Below, in pieces: positions 27,344-36,003 of a DNA stretch of 64,000 nt. Within the stretch, counting starts at the first letter, position 1, and each line of letters begins with the position of its first letter. The stretch lies in NCBI RefSeq assembly GCF_002291425.1, contig NZ_CP014136.1:682001-746000 (forward strand), given 5' to 3'. This DNA is from Gibbsiella quercinecans. GTDB taxonomy: Bacteria > Pseudomonadota > Gammaproteobacteria > Enterobacterales > Enterobacteriaceae. The position numbers and the translations under genes are program-made. The notes beneath the pieces were generated by a model. It was not told the DNA's origin. It did no database searches and saw only the letters and a program-made list of their open reading frames with translations.

Positions 27344-27401
27344 AAGCACCCATCCCCGGCCAATGAAGGGTATATCTTGATACAACCTGACTGGTCATAC
27401 C

Positions 27402-28304
27402 GTGAAAACGCCAAACGCTAAAAAAACCCCTGCGCCCCAGGATCTGTACGGCGAACGCTTGCGTCACCGCAAGCATCTGTTGTCCCCGCGTTTGTATACG
27501 GTTGCCATGTATATCGATCAGCACCGCAGCGCCGTGCTGAATCAAACGGCCATTGAGATTGCGGCGGAAACTCACACCTCGGACGCATCGGTGGTGCGGG
27601 CCATCCAGGCGTTGGGCTTTTCCGGGCTGCGCGATCTGAAAAACGTGCTGACCAGCTATCTGGGGCAAGCGCTCTCCCCCGCCGCCAAGATGGCCTCCAC
27701 CATCAATGCATTAAAACCCGACGTCAACGCCAGTATTGACTTTGTGCTGGAGGGTTACCGCGTGGCCTGTGAAACGCTGGCCGAAGAAAACAACCGCCGG
27801 GCGTTAGCGCAGGCGACGGCCTTGCTGCAGGGGGCGGCGCGCGTGGCGGTGTTTGGGCTGGGCGCCTCCGCCATTCTGGCGGAATACACCGCCCGGCAGT
27901 TCAACCGCAATGGCACCCCGGCCTATGTGCTCAACCGCACCGGGTTATCGTTGAATGAACAACTGATCGGCATGGCCAAGGGGGATGTGCTGATCATGAT
28001 GGCGCAGCGCAGCGCCCACCGTGAAGGCATTACCACGCTAAATGAAGCCCGCCGGCTGGGCATCCCGGTGATTTTACTGACCGGCACCCACGATTCGGTG
28101 TTCGGTAAGGCCGCCGATGCGGTGATTTTCATTCCCCGCAGCGCGCAGCCGGGGAAAATGCCGGTTCATGGCACCCCGCTGGTCGGCCTAGAGATTTTGG
28201 TATTGGCGCTTACCGCCGCTTCCCCGCAGGTGCCGCTGCAAACCATGAACCGGCTTTATGAGCTGAATAACTCCATCACAAAACCCAAAAAGCCGGTGCG
28301 ATAA
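27402..28304 (+). CDS. RpiR/MurR-family transcriptional regulator
   Basis: A 300-residue regulator. The N-terminal HTH_6 domain (about 20-95) includes NQTAIEIAAETHTSDASVVRAIQALGFSGLRDLK; the C-terminal SIS phosphosugar-binding domain (about 130-280) includes VAVFGLGASAILAEYTARQFNR and MMAQRSAHREGITTLNEARRLGIPVILLTG. The start is GTG at 27402; no in-frame ATG occurs before the helix-turn-helix. Its targets are unknown: candidates are itself, via 27329-27343, or the oxidase-transporter genes to the left. Confidence 0.83.
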   Translation: MKTPNAKKTPAPQDLYGERLRHRKHLLSPRLYTVAMYIDQHRSAVLNQTAIEIAAETHTSDASVVRAIQALGFSGLRDLKNVLTSYLGQALSPAAKMASTINALKPDVNASIDFVLEGYRVACETLAEENNRRALAQATALLQGAARVAVFGLGASAILAEYTARQFNRNGTPAYVLNRTGLSLNEQLIGMAKGDVLIMMAQRSAHREGITTLNEARRLGIPVILLTGTHDSVFGKAADAVIFIPRSAQPGKMPVHGTPLVGLEILVLALTAASPQVPLQTMNRLYELNNSITKPKKPVR

Positions 28305-28305
28305 C

Positions 28306-28325
28306 CGCCTGCCGATCGGCAGGCG
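28306..28325. terminator. Bidirectional terminator-like palindrome
   Basis: CGCCTGCC, GATC, GGCAGGCG: an 8-bp GC-rich stem between the convergent RpiR and TonB-receptor genes. No long T-run is present. Confidence 0.6.
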
Positions 28326-28343
28326 TTACCATGCGGCAAAGCA

Positions 28344-30479
28344 TCAGAAGTCTACTGAAGCCTGCACATAGACGACCCGCGGCTCGCCCTCGATGACGCG
28401 CAGGTTGCCGGCGCTGGATTCGTAGTATTCCTTGTTAAACAGGTTGTTCACATTCAGCTTCAGCTGGGTGTGCTTGCCGATCAGAGTACTGTCCCAGGCG
28501 ACAAACGCATCAGCCACGGTGTAATCCGGCATGGTGAAGCTGTTTTCCGGATCACCCGCCCGGGTGCCGACATAGCGGCCACCGCCGCCAACGCGCAGTT
28601 CACCGGGCAGCCAGTTAAAGCGCAGCGTATGGGTCAGGTACAGGCTGCCCATATTGCGTGGCGCGTTCACCAGGCGGTTGCCAACGTTATCCGGGTTAAC
28701 ATTGTCTTCGACGATCTCGGTTTTGTCGTAGCTGTAGTTGGCGATCACGTTCCAGTCCGGCGACAGTTCGCCATTCAGCTCAAACTCCACCCCGGTGGAG
28801 CGCGCTTTGGGAATACTGCGCGTAACGCCGTTGATAAAGATCGACATGTCCTTTTCATCAATACGATACAGCGCCATCGTCGCGGAAAAGGCCGGCGTCA
28901 CCTGCCATTTGCCGCCAACTTCATAGGTCGTGCCCTTTTCAGTCGAAGCAACGTTGCCGTCGTCGTCGGTCTGCGTCGACGGGGTGAAAGAGCGGCTATA
29001 GCTGCCGTAAAGCGATACGTCCGGCGTCAGTTTATACACCAGGCCCAACTGCGGTAAGAAAGTATTGCCGCGATCGTTAAGGGTGGATTCCGGCGTGACG
29101 AAGCCGCTGCTGGACGTTTGGGTATAACGCTGGAAACGCCCCCCCAGCACGGCGATCCACTTATCGTTCAGGTGAATGCTGTCTTTGACGAACAGCGAAC
29201 GGCTGTACAGGTTGGTGCGCAGGTTACTGTTAGCGTCGTTGTAGGTGCTGTCGCCAATCACCGGCTCCTCGCCATAGACCGGATCGTACATATTGAACGA
29301 GTTCGATACCGCGCCGCGCCAGGAATAGGCTTTGTAGGTTTCGTTTTGTTCATAATCCACGCCCAGCATCAGATCGTGCTGCATCCCCCATAATTGCGGG
29401 CTGCCGCTGACGTCCCAGGAAACATACTCCGTTTGGTGGTTAAAGCCGCGGTTGGCGTCGGCCCGGCGCGAGACGATGCCGGTGGTGGTATTAATCGCCG
29501 TCGCCCGCACTTCGTTGCTGTCGTAACGCCGTTGCATCCACGCGTAGTTCAGGTGAGTTTCCCAGGTGTCATTCAGTGCCCAACTGCCGTTGATATTCAG
29601 CCGCTTGTTTTTCCCCCAGGCGTGGTTGGCGCTGTCATCCAGCCGCTGGTTATACGGTATGTTGACAGGCTTGCCGCCGATAAACGCGGTGCCGCGGTCA
29701 TACGGAATATCGTATTTATATTCCACATAGCCAATATTGAAAGAGGCGCGATCGCCATACCAGCTTAGTGACGGCGCGATCAGGGTGTGTTCGTTAACGC
29801 CAAAATTGCGCCAATAGTCTTCACGTTGGCGTTCAGCAATCATCCGGAATGCGAAACCGTTGCCTAGCGGGCCGGTGACATCAACCAGGCCCGTTCCCCC
29901 ACCAAAGCTGCTGGTTTGCCCGCTGATATGGGTATTCCAACTGTACTGGGGCTTTTTGCTGATCAGGTTGATCACGCCGCCGGGGTTGAGGATGCCGTAC
30001 ATCAGCGAGGCCGAGCCTTTCAGCACTTCGATGCGGTCAATCGAAGCGTCCATCGCCAACCCTTGGTTACTGCGAACGCCATCGATAAAAACGGAGCCGT
30101 CGGAGTTGGCACCAAAACCACGTTTGACAAAACCGTCTTCTATGCCGCCCAGGGTATTGCCCTGCGCAATGCCACTGACAAACTTAATGGCATCATTAAC
30201 CTTTTTAACCTGGTAATCCTTGATCACCTGCGGTGTGACCACGCTGATCGACTGCGGCGTTTCATTACGTGGCGCCGCCGTGCGGCTGCCCGTCGTGCTG
30301 CTGTCGCTGCTATAGCTACGGTTGGCATCCGCAGTGCCGCCGGCGGCGGTAACGGTGAGCGTTTCATCCGTGGCATGGGCGCCACTACAAATAGCCATTA
30401 CGCTCAACGCGAGCAATTTTTTACGCAACACAGGGGAAACAGGCAGAGCAGAAGACAAAAAACAACGGTTAATCATCAT
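28344..30479 (-). CDS. TonB-dependent siderophore receptor
   Basis: A 711-residue outer-membrane receptor. The signal peptide ends near AHA36; a TonB box ETLTVTA follows (39-45). The plug domain has TPQSISVVTPQVIKDYQ, VKRGFGANSDGSVFIDGVRS and GSASLMYGILNPGGVINLISKKP, and the barrel ends with VVYVQASVDF (C-terminal Phe). This is the FhuE/FpvA-like siderophore receptor group; the exact ligand (a hydroxamate is plausible) cannot be decided. No siderophore biosynthesis genes are nearby, so it is probably a xenosiderophore receptor. GAGATAAC precedes the ATG; a long palindrome lies in its promoter. Confidence 0.9.
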   Translation of the reverse strand: MMINRCFLSSALPVSPVLRKKLLALSVMAICSGAHATDETLTVTAAGGTADANRSYSSDSSTTGSRTAAPRNETPQSISVVTPQVIKDYQVKKVNDAIKFVSGIAQGNTLGGIEDGFVKRGFGANSDGSVFIDGVRSNQGLAMDASIDRIEVLKGSASLMYGILNPGGVINLISKKPQYSWNTHISGQTSSFGGGTGLVDVTGPLGNGFAFRMIAERQREDYWRNFGVNEHTLIAPSLSWYGDRASFNIGYVEYKYDIPYDRGTAFIGGKPVNIPYNQRLDDSANHAWGKNKRLNINGSWALNDTWETHLNYAWMQRRYDSNEVRATAINTTTGIVSRRADANRGFNHQTEYVSWDVSGSPQLWGMQHDLMLGVDYEQNETYKAYSWRGAVSNSFNMYDPVYGEEPVIGDSTYNDANSNLRTNLYSRSLFVKDSIHLNDKWIAVLGGRFQRYTQTSSSGFVTPESTLNDRGNTFLPQLGLVYKLTPDVSLYGSYSRSFTPSTQTDDDGNVASTEKGTTYEVGGKWQVTPAFSATMALYRIDEKDMSIFINGVTRSIPKARSTGVEFELNGELSPDWNVIANYSYDKTEIVEDNVNPDNVGNRLVNAPRNMGSLYLTHTLRFNWLPGELRVGGGGRYVGTRAGDPENSFTMPDYTVADAFVAWDSTLIGKHTQLKLNVNNLFNKEYYESSAGNLRVIEGEPRVVYVQASVDF

Positions 30480-30525
30480 GTTATCTCAAAATACGGGATG
30501 AGTTCCGTTGATTATAATAGTAATG

Positions 30526-30560
30526 AATGTAGTAATGCTTATCAAAAGCATTACTACATT
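30526..30560. promoter_or_regulatory. 35-bp palindrome upstream of the TonB receptor
   Basis: Perfect 15-base arms: AATGTAGTAATGCTT (30526-30540) and its complement (30546-30560) around ATCAA. A TATAAT hexamer for the receptor lies at 30511-30516 on the minus strand. The palindrome matches the Fur 19-mer only weakly (about 12 of 19 in the best register), so a Fur site is possible but another regulator or an RNA hairpin is equally likely. Confidence 0.55.
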
Positions 30561-30674
30561 ACAGCACCCGTGGTGATATGCCAGGCAGCCCAAAGCTGCC
30601 CGAGCAGTTTGATTAATGGGCGTTCTGGCCGGGCGGTGCTATGATTACCACCAAAATGACACGGAGGCGTTGCC

Positions 30675-30917
30675 ATGAAACTCAAACTGTCGCTGGCCTT
30701 GCTGGCGTTTATCGCGACCCACGCTGCGGCTTTTCAGGCGAAAATCGCCCCCGAAAGCCAACCGACAGCGAATGGCGCCAGCGCGACGGAACAACCCTTT
30801 AACGGCTTCCACCTGATGGCGTTACAGGCGCAGCGCCCCGGCGGCCAGTGTGCCGCCGCATCAATCAATGGCTGCGGCTGCCCCTTCTGCACCCAATTGC
30901 GCAACATCGGCCGCTAG
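30675..30917 (+). CDS. Small exported Cys-rich protein of unknown function
   Basis: An 80-residue protein with a signal peptide (MKLKLSLALLAFIATHAAAF). The C-terminal tail GQCAAASINGCGCPFCTQL has four cysteines in C-x7-C-x-C-x2-C spacing, which could bind a metal or form disulfides. I do not recognise the family. A GGAGGC ribosome site precedes the ATG. Its TAG stop shares the palindrome CTAG with the TAG stop of the convergent COG0523 gene. The zinc-response unit next door makes metal handling an attractive guess, but there is no direct evidence. Confidence 0.65.
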   Translation: MKLKLSLALLAFIATHAAAFQAKIAPESQPTANGASATEQPFNGFHLMALQAQRPGGQCAAASINGCGCPFCTQLRNIGR

Positions 30918-32095
30918 GCCTTGAGCCTGGCTACCGTGCTGGGCCAGGGATCGGCAAACTGGCCGCCCGCCGCCCACCAGTCGATCTCTTCCGGCGTGAG
31001 AAAGCATTGCCGCAGGGCGGCGGCGAACGGTTCAACCTGATCGTGCCGGCCGATGACCGTCAGGCTGCAGCGCCTGTCGCCAAAGCGCCCCGGCATGCTC
31101 GCCAACTGTTGCTGCAAGATCCGCCGTTCGTCGGCGTTCAACCGGCCATCCTGATGGGCCAGCACGCCCGCCTTCCAATAGCTGATGAACTCCAGGCTGA
31201 TGCGCCCGGCGGCCTGGTTCCACAGCAGCGCCAGATCGTCCCGGCTTGGCAACCAGAAAAACCCTTTGCTGCGGTGAATACCGGCCCCGAGGTATTGATG
31301 ATAGGTATCCCACAGGCGCTGGGGATGAAACGGGCGATCGTCTTCAATCACCCGTGATGCGAGAGTAAAGGTTTCGTTCTCGACCTGCTGTTCCAACTCG
31401 TCCACCAGCCTGGCCACACGATAAAAATCGTAATCCGGCATGGCCAGCACATCGTCCAGCTTCAGGTTACCCCAGCGGGTCGCGACGACCGCCACGCCGG
31501 GGTTTATCGGGTGAATCGCATGGGCGACCGCCAGCACGCGCGCCGCCGGTAAATGATCGACTTTGGTCAGCAGCAGATGGCTGCAAAACAGGATTTGCTC
31601 CGCCAGCAGGTTCTCCATACCGCGCCGCCCCTGCGCCAAACGGGCCTGCCAACGCGGCAACAGCGCGGCGCCCGCGGCGTAGTCGTTATCCAGCATGGCG
31701 GCATCCACTAATGAGAGAAACCCTTTCAGCGCCACCCGCGGATGATCGCGCAGCCGTTTAATCAGCGGCAATGGGTGGCTGCTGCCGGAGGTTTCGAGAA
31801 AAATATGGTCAAAACGTTGGCTTGCCAGCAGGGTCTCCAGCGCGACATCCAGCTTTTGGATGCCGCTGCGGCTGCTGATGCTGTCGGCGGCAATCGTCAC
31901 AAAGTTCTGCTTGTTGGCCGAGACGATCTCGCTGTTGGCAATCAGCACGCCGTCCACGTCCAGCGTACTCATATCATTGACAATTACGCCGATCGCCAAC
32001 TTCCGTTGGTTGGCCTGGGCCAGCAGGCTTTTCAGCAGCGTGGTTTTCCCCGCGCCGAGAAAGCCGTTCAGTATGGTTAACGCGGTTCGCGCCAT
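30914..32095 (-). CDS. COG0523 (CobW/YjiA-type) GTPase lacking the CxCC zinc motif
   Basis: A 393-residue G3E GTPase. Walker A is GFLGAGKT (11-18), Walker B region FLETSG, and the guanine motif LLLTKVDHL; the C-terminal CobW_C domain spans about 255-385. The hallmark CxCC metal motif after switch I is replaced by SISS at residues 72-75 (IAADSISSRSG against the usual GCICC), so metal cannot bind there in the usual way. The gene follows dksA2 by 20 bases and a Zur box precedes the pair, so it is probably expressed under zinc starvation. ATG at 32095 has GGAGGAGG directly upstream. Confidence 0.87.
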   Translation of the reverse strand: MARTALTILNGFLGAGKTTLLKSLLAQANQRKLAIGVIVNDMSTLDVDGVLIANSEIVSANKQNFVTIAADSISSRSGIQKLDVALETLLASQRFDHIFLETSGSSHPLPLIKRLRDHPRVALKGFLSLVDAAMLDNDYAAGAALLPRWQARLAQGRRGMENLLAEQILFCSHLLLTKVDHLPAARVLAVAHAIHPINPGVAVVATRWGNLKLDDVLAMPDYDFYRVARLVDELEQQVENETFTLASRVIEDDRPFHPQRLWDTYHQYLGAGIHRSKGFFWLPSRDDLALLWNQAAGRISLEFISYWKAGVLAHQDGRLNADERRILQQQLASMPGRFGDRRCSLTVIGRHDQVEPFAAALRQCFLTPEEIDWWAAGGQFADPWPSTVARLKA

Positions 32096-32115
32096 GCCTC
32101 CTCCGCCCACAGTAG

Positions 32116-32535
32116 CTATTTGCGGTAATGTGCTTCTTTGTTTTCCTGCCGGGTTTTCGCATCGATACTCAGCTCGGCGGTAGGCCGCAGCAGCAGGCGG
32201 CGCAGGCCGATAGGTTCGCCGGTTTCCTGGCAGTAGCCGTACTCACCGGCCCTGATGCGTTGCAGGGCCGCATCCAGTTTGGGCAGCAACCGGCTTTCAC
32301 GGTCGATTTGCCGGAACAGGAAACGCAGTTCCTCTTCCCGGGCAGCCTGCTCGCCTTCATCGCCCTTTGGTTCGCCGGGCTGAAGCCCGGCCTTCAGTTC
32401 ATCAATGTGCTGTAATAATGCAGCGCGTTCGGCCAATAATCGCTGGTGGAAAAACGCCCGTTGCCGGGCGTTCATATAGTCTTCCGCGGGCATGGCCATG
32501 ATGAGGTCTTCTTCTTTTGTTGCGGTTTTTGGCAT
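32116..32535 (-). CDS. dksA2: Zinc-independent DksA paralogue (DksA2 type)
   Basis: A 139-residue DksA/TraR protein with the coiled-coil tip and globular domain: FLFRQIDRESRLLPKLDAALQRI, then the finger region YGYCQETGEPIGLRR...LSIDAKT. DksA has four zinc cysteines; here they read Cys, Thr, Ser, Ala. This is the pattern known for Pseudomonas DksA2, which works without zinc and replaces DksA under zinc limitation. It binds RNA polymerase through the secondary channel with ppGpp. ATG at 32535 has AGGAA upstream; the Zur box at 32572-32584 lies 37 bases before the start. First gene of a two-gene operon. Confidence 0.9.
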   Translation of the reverse strand: MPKTATKEEDLIMAMPAEDYMNARQRAFFHQRLLAERAALLQHIDELKAGLQPGEPKGDEGEQAAREEELRFLFRQIDRESRLLPKLDAALQRIRAGEYGYCQETGEPIGLRRLLLRPTAELSIDAKTRQENKEAHYRK

Positions 32536-32571
32536 ACCACGTTCCTGGTTGGCTTGGCTTTAACGAATTAC

Positions 32572-32584
32572 GTTATAACATAAC
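32572..32584. promoter_or_regulatory. Zur box upstream of dksA2
   Basis: GTTATAACATAAC matches the gamma-proteobacterial Zur core GTTATANTATAAC at all but one position and lies in the dksA2 promoter region. Zur represses such promoters when zinc is sufficient. Confidence 0.8.
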
Positions 32585-32666
32585 AAAACCAAAATACCAG
32601 AGCAGGAAAATAACCGGGCTACGGGCCAGCCGATTTCCACCATCGGCCCGGCGCGTAAGATGTGCC

Positions 32667-33311
32667 TTATTCCCAGGCGGCGCTGTGAAAGTCGATTTCC
32701 CAACGCAGCACATTGCCGTACAAGCTCGAAAGCCGCTGCTTTTCCCCTTCATCCAGCGCCTGCGCACAGGTATCCAGTTCGGCTTTCAACCTGTTAGCCT
32801 GCTGGAAAAACGTGGCCGCAGCGTGCATCTCCACCCACTGGCGCAGATCGTCATCTTGCTGGGGGCGCTGCGCCGCACGTGCGCACCAGTGGTAATACAT
32901 CCATTCGGCGCCAAACATCAGGGTGATGATGTCCGGGTAACCCCCTTGCCGCGCGGCGTGCAGCATCCCCTGTTGGAAATGCTGCACGCCGGCCGGGGCC
33001 GGCAGATAGCTCGCCCGGTTGATGCGCCGTTTCGCCAGCACCGTTTCAAACCAGCTGATTTGCGTATCCACCAACTCATTTAGCCCGCCGATAAGCCAGC
33101 GCTGGCGCGCCGTATCCGGCGCATGGCTTACCCCCAAAGCCAAAATAGCCACGGCGGTGGCAACGAAATCGCCTTCATAGACCAGGTAACGGTTAAACAC
33201 CGCCGCCGGTAGATCGTCGTTTTCAATCGCGCGCACAAAACGGTGCTGCTGCATGGCCTGCCACCCCGTTTGGTGTTCGTGCAACAGACGTTCGCTGAAT
33301 GATGCCATCAT
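32667..33311 (-). CDS. TenA-family protein (TenA_E-like)
   Basis: A 214-residue all-helical protein of the TenA/PqqC superfamily. FNRYLVYEGDFVATAVAILALGVSHAPD and ITLMFGAEWMYYHWCARA are typical helices. The catalytic cysteine of thiaminase II/TenA_C proteins is replaced in FGAEWMYYHW, which leaves the conserved Glu and Tyr of the TenA_E class; these hydrolyse formyl-amino or amino-pyrimidine breakdown products. Its start overlaps the stop of the BtpA-family gene (ATGA), so the two are coupled. A thiamine-salvage role is possible but the sugar-catabolic context suggests another C-N hydrolysis. Confidence 0.75.
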   Translation of the reverse strand: MMASFSERLLHEHQTGWQAMQQHRFVRAIENDDLPAAVFNRYLVYEGDFVATAVAILALGVSHAPDTARQRWLIGGLNELVDTQISWFETVLAKRRINRASYLPAPAGVQHFQQGMLHAARQGGYPDIITLMFGAEWMYYHWCARAAQRPQQDDDLRQWVEMHAAATFFQQANRLKAELDTCAQALDEGEKQRLSSLYGNVLRWEIDFHSAAWE

Positions 33312-34150
33312 GCCTCCAACGCCGTTTTCGCCACGGACATAAAGTGTTTAACCCGCGCCGGATCCACCGGGTTCCACCACACCCCGTCCTGTTTCAGCGC
33401 GCTGGCGACGATCACCCCCTGGGTACGGCCCAGGATCTCAACCACGTTGCCAGGGGTCACGCCCGAGCCCACCAGCAAAGGCAAGGACGTCGCACTGCGT
33501 ATGTCGTCTATTTCACTTAGCGTGGCGCTGTCGCCGGTGCGCTGCCCGGTGGCGATCACCGCGTCCGCGTCAAAGAACTCAACGTCACGGGTTAATTCCG
33601 CAATGGTGCGATCGGCGACGATCGCATGGCTGCCGTGTTTAACATGGCTGTCGGCAAAAACCCGGATGTGCTCGGCTCGCAGTTGGCTGCGGTAGCGCAG
33701 GGCTTTGGCCGCCGCGCCTTCAATAAACCCTTCGTTGGCGATGTAGGCATTGGCCCATTGATTAACGCGAATAAAATCCGCGCCGCCGGCCAGCGCTGTC
33801 GCCAGCGCGGGAACAGCGGCATTGGCCAAAACATTAATCCCCAGCGGCACCTGAAACCGGCGGCGGATATTATCGGTAATCACCGCCATCAACGCCGCGG
33901 TTTCCGGGCCGATATCCTCGGGTTTAGAAAATGGAATATCGCCATGATTTTCTATAATCAAACCGTGAACACCGCCGGAAAGATAATTTTCAGCATCATA
34001 TAAAGCGCGGTCTGTAATATCACCCACTGTTTTACCACGGTATTTTGGCGCACCCGGAAAAGGCGCGCAGTGAATAACGCCAATCACCACTTTACTCCGG
34101 GAAAAAATATCTTGAATAGCGCTGGTTTTTTCTGCTGATATAGAACCCAT
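33308..34150 (-). CDS. BtpA/SgcQ-family TIM-barrel protein
   Basis: A 280-residue protein of the BtpA family (SgcQ in the E. coli sgc cluster). VIGVIHCAPFPGAPKYRG, HGLIIENHGDIPF, INVLANAAVPALATALAGGADFIRVNQW and LLVGSGVTPGNV form the TIM-barrel phosphate-binding pattern. Cyanobacterial BtpA is linked to photosystem I, but in enteric bacteria these proteins sit in sugar or nucleoside catabolic clusters, as here. Two ATGs are adjacent (34153, 34150); the second has GAGG at six bases. It is divergent from the PfkB kinase gene. Confidence 0.85.
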   Translation of the reverse strand: MGSISAEKTSAIQDIFSRSKVVIGVIHCAPFPGAPKYRGKTVGDITDRALYDAENYLSGGVHGLIIENHGDIPFSKPEDIGPETAALMAVITDNIRRRFQVPLGINVLANAAVPALATALAGGADFIRVNQWANAYIANEGFIEGAAAKALRYRSQLRAEHIRVFADSHVKHGSHAIVADRTIAELTRDVEFFDADAVIATGQRTGDSATLSEIDDIRSATSLPLLVGSGVTPGNVVEILGRTQGVIVASALKQDGVWWNPVDPARVKHFMSVAKTALEA

Positions 34151-34179
34151 CATTGACCTCTTATTAAAAGGAAATGGCT

Positions 34180-35049
34180 ATGCATATCTATGTTGCCGGT
34201 AATATTACCGTGGATGAAACCTGGCAATGTGAAACATTGCCCACCAAAGGTGAATCCCTTCTGGGTAAAAAGATCTCGCAGGATATCGGCGGCAAAGGAG
34301 CAAACCAGGCCATTATTTTATCCCGCTGCGGGCTACCGGTCACTTTAATTGCCGGGCATGGCGACGATCATTACGGGCAATGGATAACAGAAAACCTCCG
34401 TAATGACACGCTGGAATTTTACCCGCCCACCCCATTAGCCACACATTCCGATACCTCCATTATTTTTACTACCGCCGATGGCGATAATGCGATCATGACC
34501 AGCAGCGAAGCCGCCGAGCGGCTGGCGACGGAAATGATCCTCCAAGCGTTGGGCCAGGCCCAACCGGGGGACGTGCTGTTGCAACAGGGGAATTTCTCCG
34601 TCGCAAAAACCCGTGCGCTGTTCACCTTTGCCCGCCAGCGAAAAATGCTGACGGTATTTAACCCCTCGCCGGTGCAGCCCGGCTTTGCCGCCTTGTGGCC
34701 GCTGGTGGACATCGCCGTGCTTAACGAGCACGAAGCCCGCCTGCTAGCACCCGATCCGGCCACAACCCAGGTGGTGATCACCCAAGGCCCGCAGGGCGCG
34801 GTGCTTTATCACCAGCAGCAGCGCACGCACGTGCCCGCCTGCCCCGCCGCCGCCGTCGACACCACCGGCGCTGGCGATACCTTCCTGGCAGTGATGCTGG
34901 CCTCTGCCTTGTTGCGCGGCGGCCTGCCCGACAGGCTAGCGCTGCTGCACGCCAGCCGTGCCGCCGCGCTCACCATCGGCCGCCGCGGCACCTACCGGGC
35001 ATTCCCCAACGGCGCCACGCTGGCGGCGCTGCTGCAAAGCGGGCAATAA
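34180..35049 (+). CDS. PfkB-family sugar kinase
   Basis: A 289-residue ribokinase-like protein. MHIYVAGNITVDETWQC starts the fold; KISQDIGGKGANQAIILSRCG is PfkB signature 1 and AAVDTTGAGDTFLAVMLA is signature 2 with the catalytic Asp in GAGD. It should phosphorylate a sugar or nucleoside imported by the adjacent ABC system. ATG at 34180 has AAGGA eight bases upstream; an in-frame ATG at 34174 is too close to that site. It ends ten bases before the convergent binding-protein gene. Confidence 0.87.
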   Translation: MHIYVAGNITVDETWQCETLPTKGESLLGKKISQDIGGKGANQAIILSRCGLPVTLIAGHGDDHYGQWITENLRNDTLEFYPPTPLATHSDTSIIFTTADGDNAIMTSSEAAERLATEMILQALGQAQPGDVLLQQGNFSVAKTRALFTFARQRKMLTVFNPSPVQPGFAALWPLVDIAVLNEHEARLLAPDPATTQVVITQGPQGAVLYHQQQRTHVPACPAAAVDTTGAGDTFLAVMLASALLRGGLPDRLALLHASRAAALTIGRRGTYRAFPNGATLAALLQSGQ

Positions 35050-35058
35050 GCCGGCGGA

Positions 35059-36003
35059 TTATTTAAACAGTGAGCGGTAAGTATCCACGTTGGCTTTTGT
35101 CACCACCGTAGCCGGCACCAGAATGTTTTTTTCCACGCTTTGGCCGCTGGTTAACGCATTAAGCGCTTTCACCGCTTCACGGCCCATAGTTTCAGGATCC
35201 TGCTGCAACACGGCGGCCACGTAGCCGGCATCAATGCCGCTGATGGCGCGCGCGGTCAGATCCCAACCAAAGACCTTGATATCCCCTTGTTTACCCTGAT
35301 TTTCCACCGCTGCAATCGCGCCAAGCAGCGCCGGCTCGCCGGTGGCATAGATAGCGGTAAGATCCGGGTTGCCGGTGATCAGGTTTTCCGCCGCTGTCAT
35401 GGCGTCGTCCTGAATATTGCGCCCATCCACCACATTGGCGACGGAAATACCACTATGGCCTTTCAGTGTGTCTTCAAAACCTTTTTGGCGGTCATTTTGG
35501 ATCGCGGAATTGAGCGCGCCGACAATACCGATGCGCGCTTTGCCGGCGCTGTTTTTATTTACATAATCGAGGAAGTAGTTACCGATAATTTTCCCGCCTT
35601 CGATGTTATCCACGCCCACCTGGGAAGCCTGTGGCCCGGCAGGCAAAACGGCATCAATAGCAATGACCGGGATATTTTTCGCGGCGGCTTCTTTTACCGC
35701 AGGCATAATGCCATTAACATCAATAGCATCCACCAGGATCCCCTTCACCCCCTGCTGAATATAATTTTCGATCGCATCGTTTTGCGCTACGGGGTTATCG
35801 TTGGCATTAAAAATAACCAGGTTTTTGCCCGTGGCTTTAGCCTCTTCTTGGGCGCCTTTATTCATCAGATTAAAAAATAATGCCTGCTGGTTAATTTGCA
35901 CCAGTGCGTAGGTGGGGGCGGCGGCAATCGCTTTGCCGATAAATAAAGCAGAGATAACCAGTGCGCTGGTAATAAGCCGTTTATTTCCGGTGTTGAATAA
36001 CAT
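35059..36003 (-). CDS. Sugar ABC transporter substrate-binding protein (RbsB family)
   Basis: A 314-residue periplasmic binding protein. The signal peptide is MLFNTGNKRLITSALVISALFIGKAIA; the mature protein has the RbsB pattern FFNLMNKGAQEEAKATGKNLVIFNAND, IQQGVKGILVDAIDVNG and NIPVIAIDAVLP. ATG at 36003 has GAGGGC seven bases upstream. The gene is on the opposite strand to its probable ATPase and permease partners at 37749-39550. The ligand is unknown; a pentose or nucleoside-like compound fits the family. Confidence 0.87.
   Translation of the reverse strand: MLFNTGNKRLITSALVISALFIGKAIAAAPTYALVQINQQALFFNLMNKGAQEEAKATGKNLVIFNANDNPVAQNDAIENYIQQGVKGILVDAIDVNGIMPAVKEAAAKNIPVIAIDAVLPAGPQASQVGVDNIEGGKIIGNYFLDYVNKNSAGKARIGIVGALNSAIQNDRQKGFEDTLKGHSGISVANVVDGRNIQDDAMTAAENLITGNPDLTAIYATGEPALLGAIAAVENQGKQGDIKVFGWDLTARAISGIDAGYVAAVLQQDPETMGREAVKALNALTSGQSVEKNILVPATVVTKANVDTYRSLFK

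Noticed and set aside
27361-27374. Another copy of the 68-bp repeat arm (AATGAAGGGTATA)
   Set aside because: Only about 12 bases match and the flanks do not; probably chance.
30511-30560. Confident Fur box upstream of the TonB receptor
   Set aside because: Best registers match only about 12 of 19 consensus positions, so I list only a palindrome of unknown binder.
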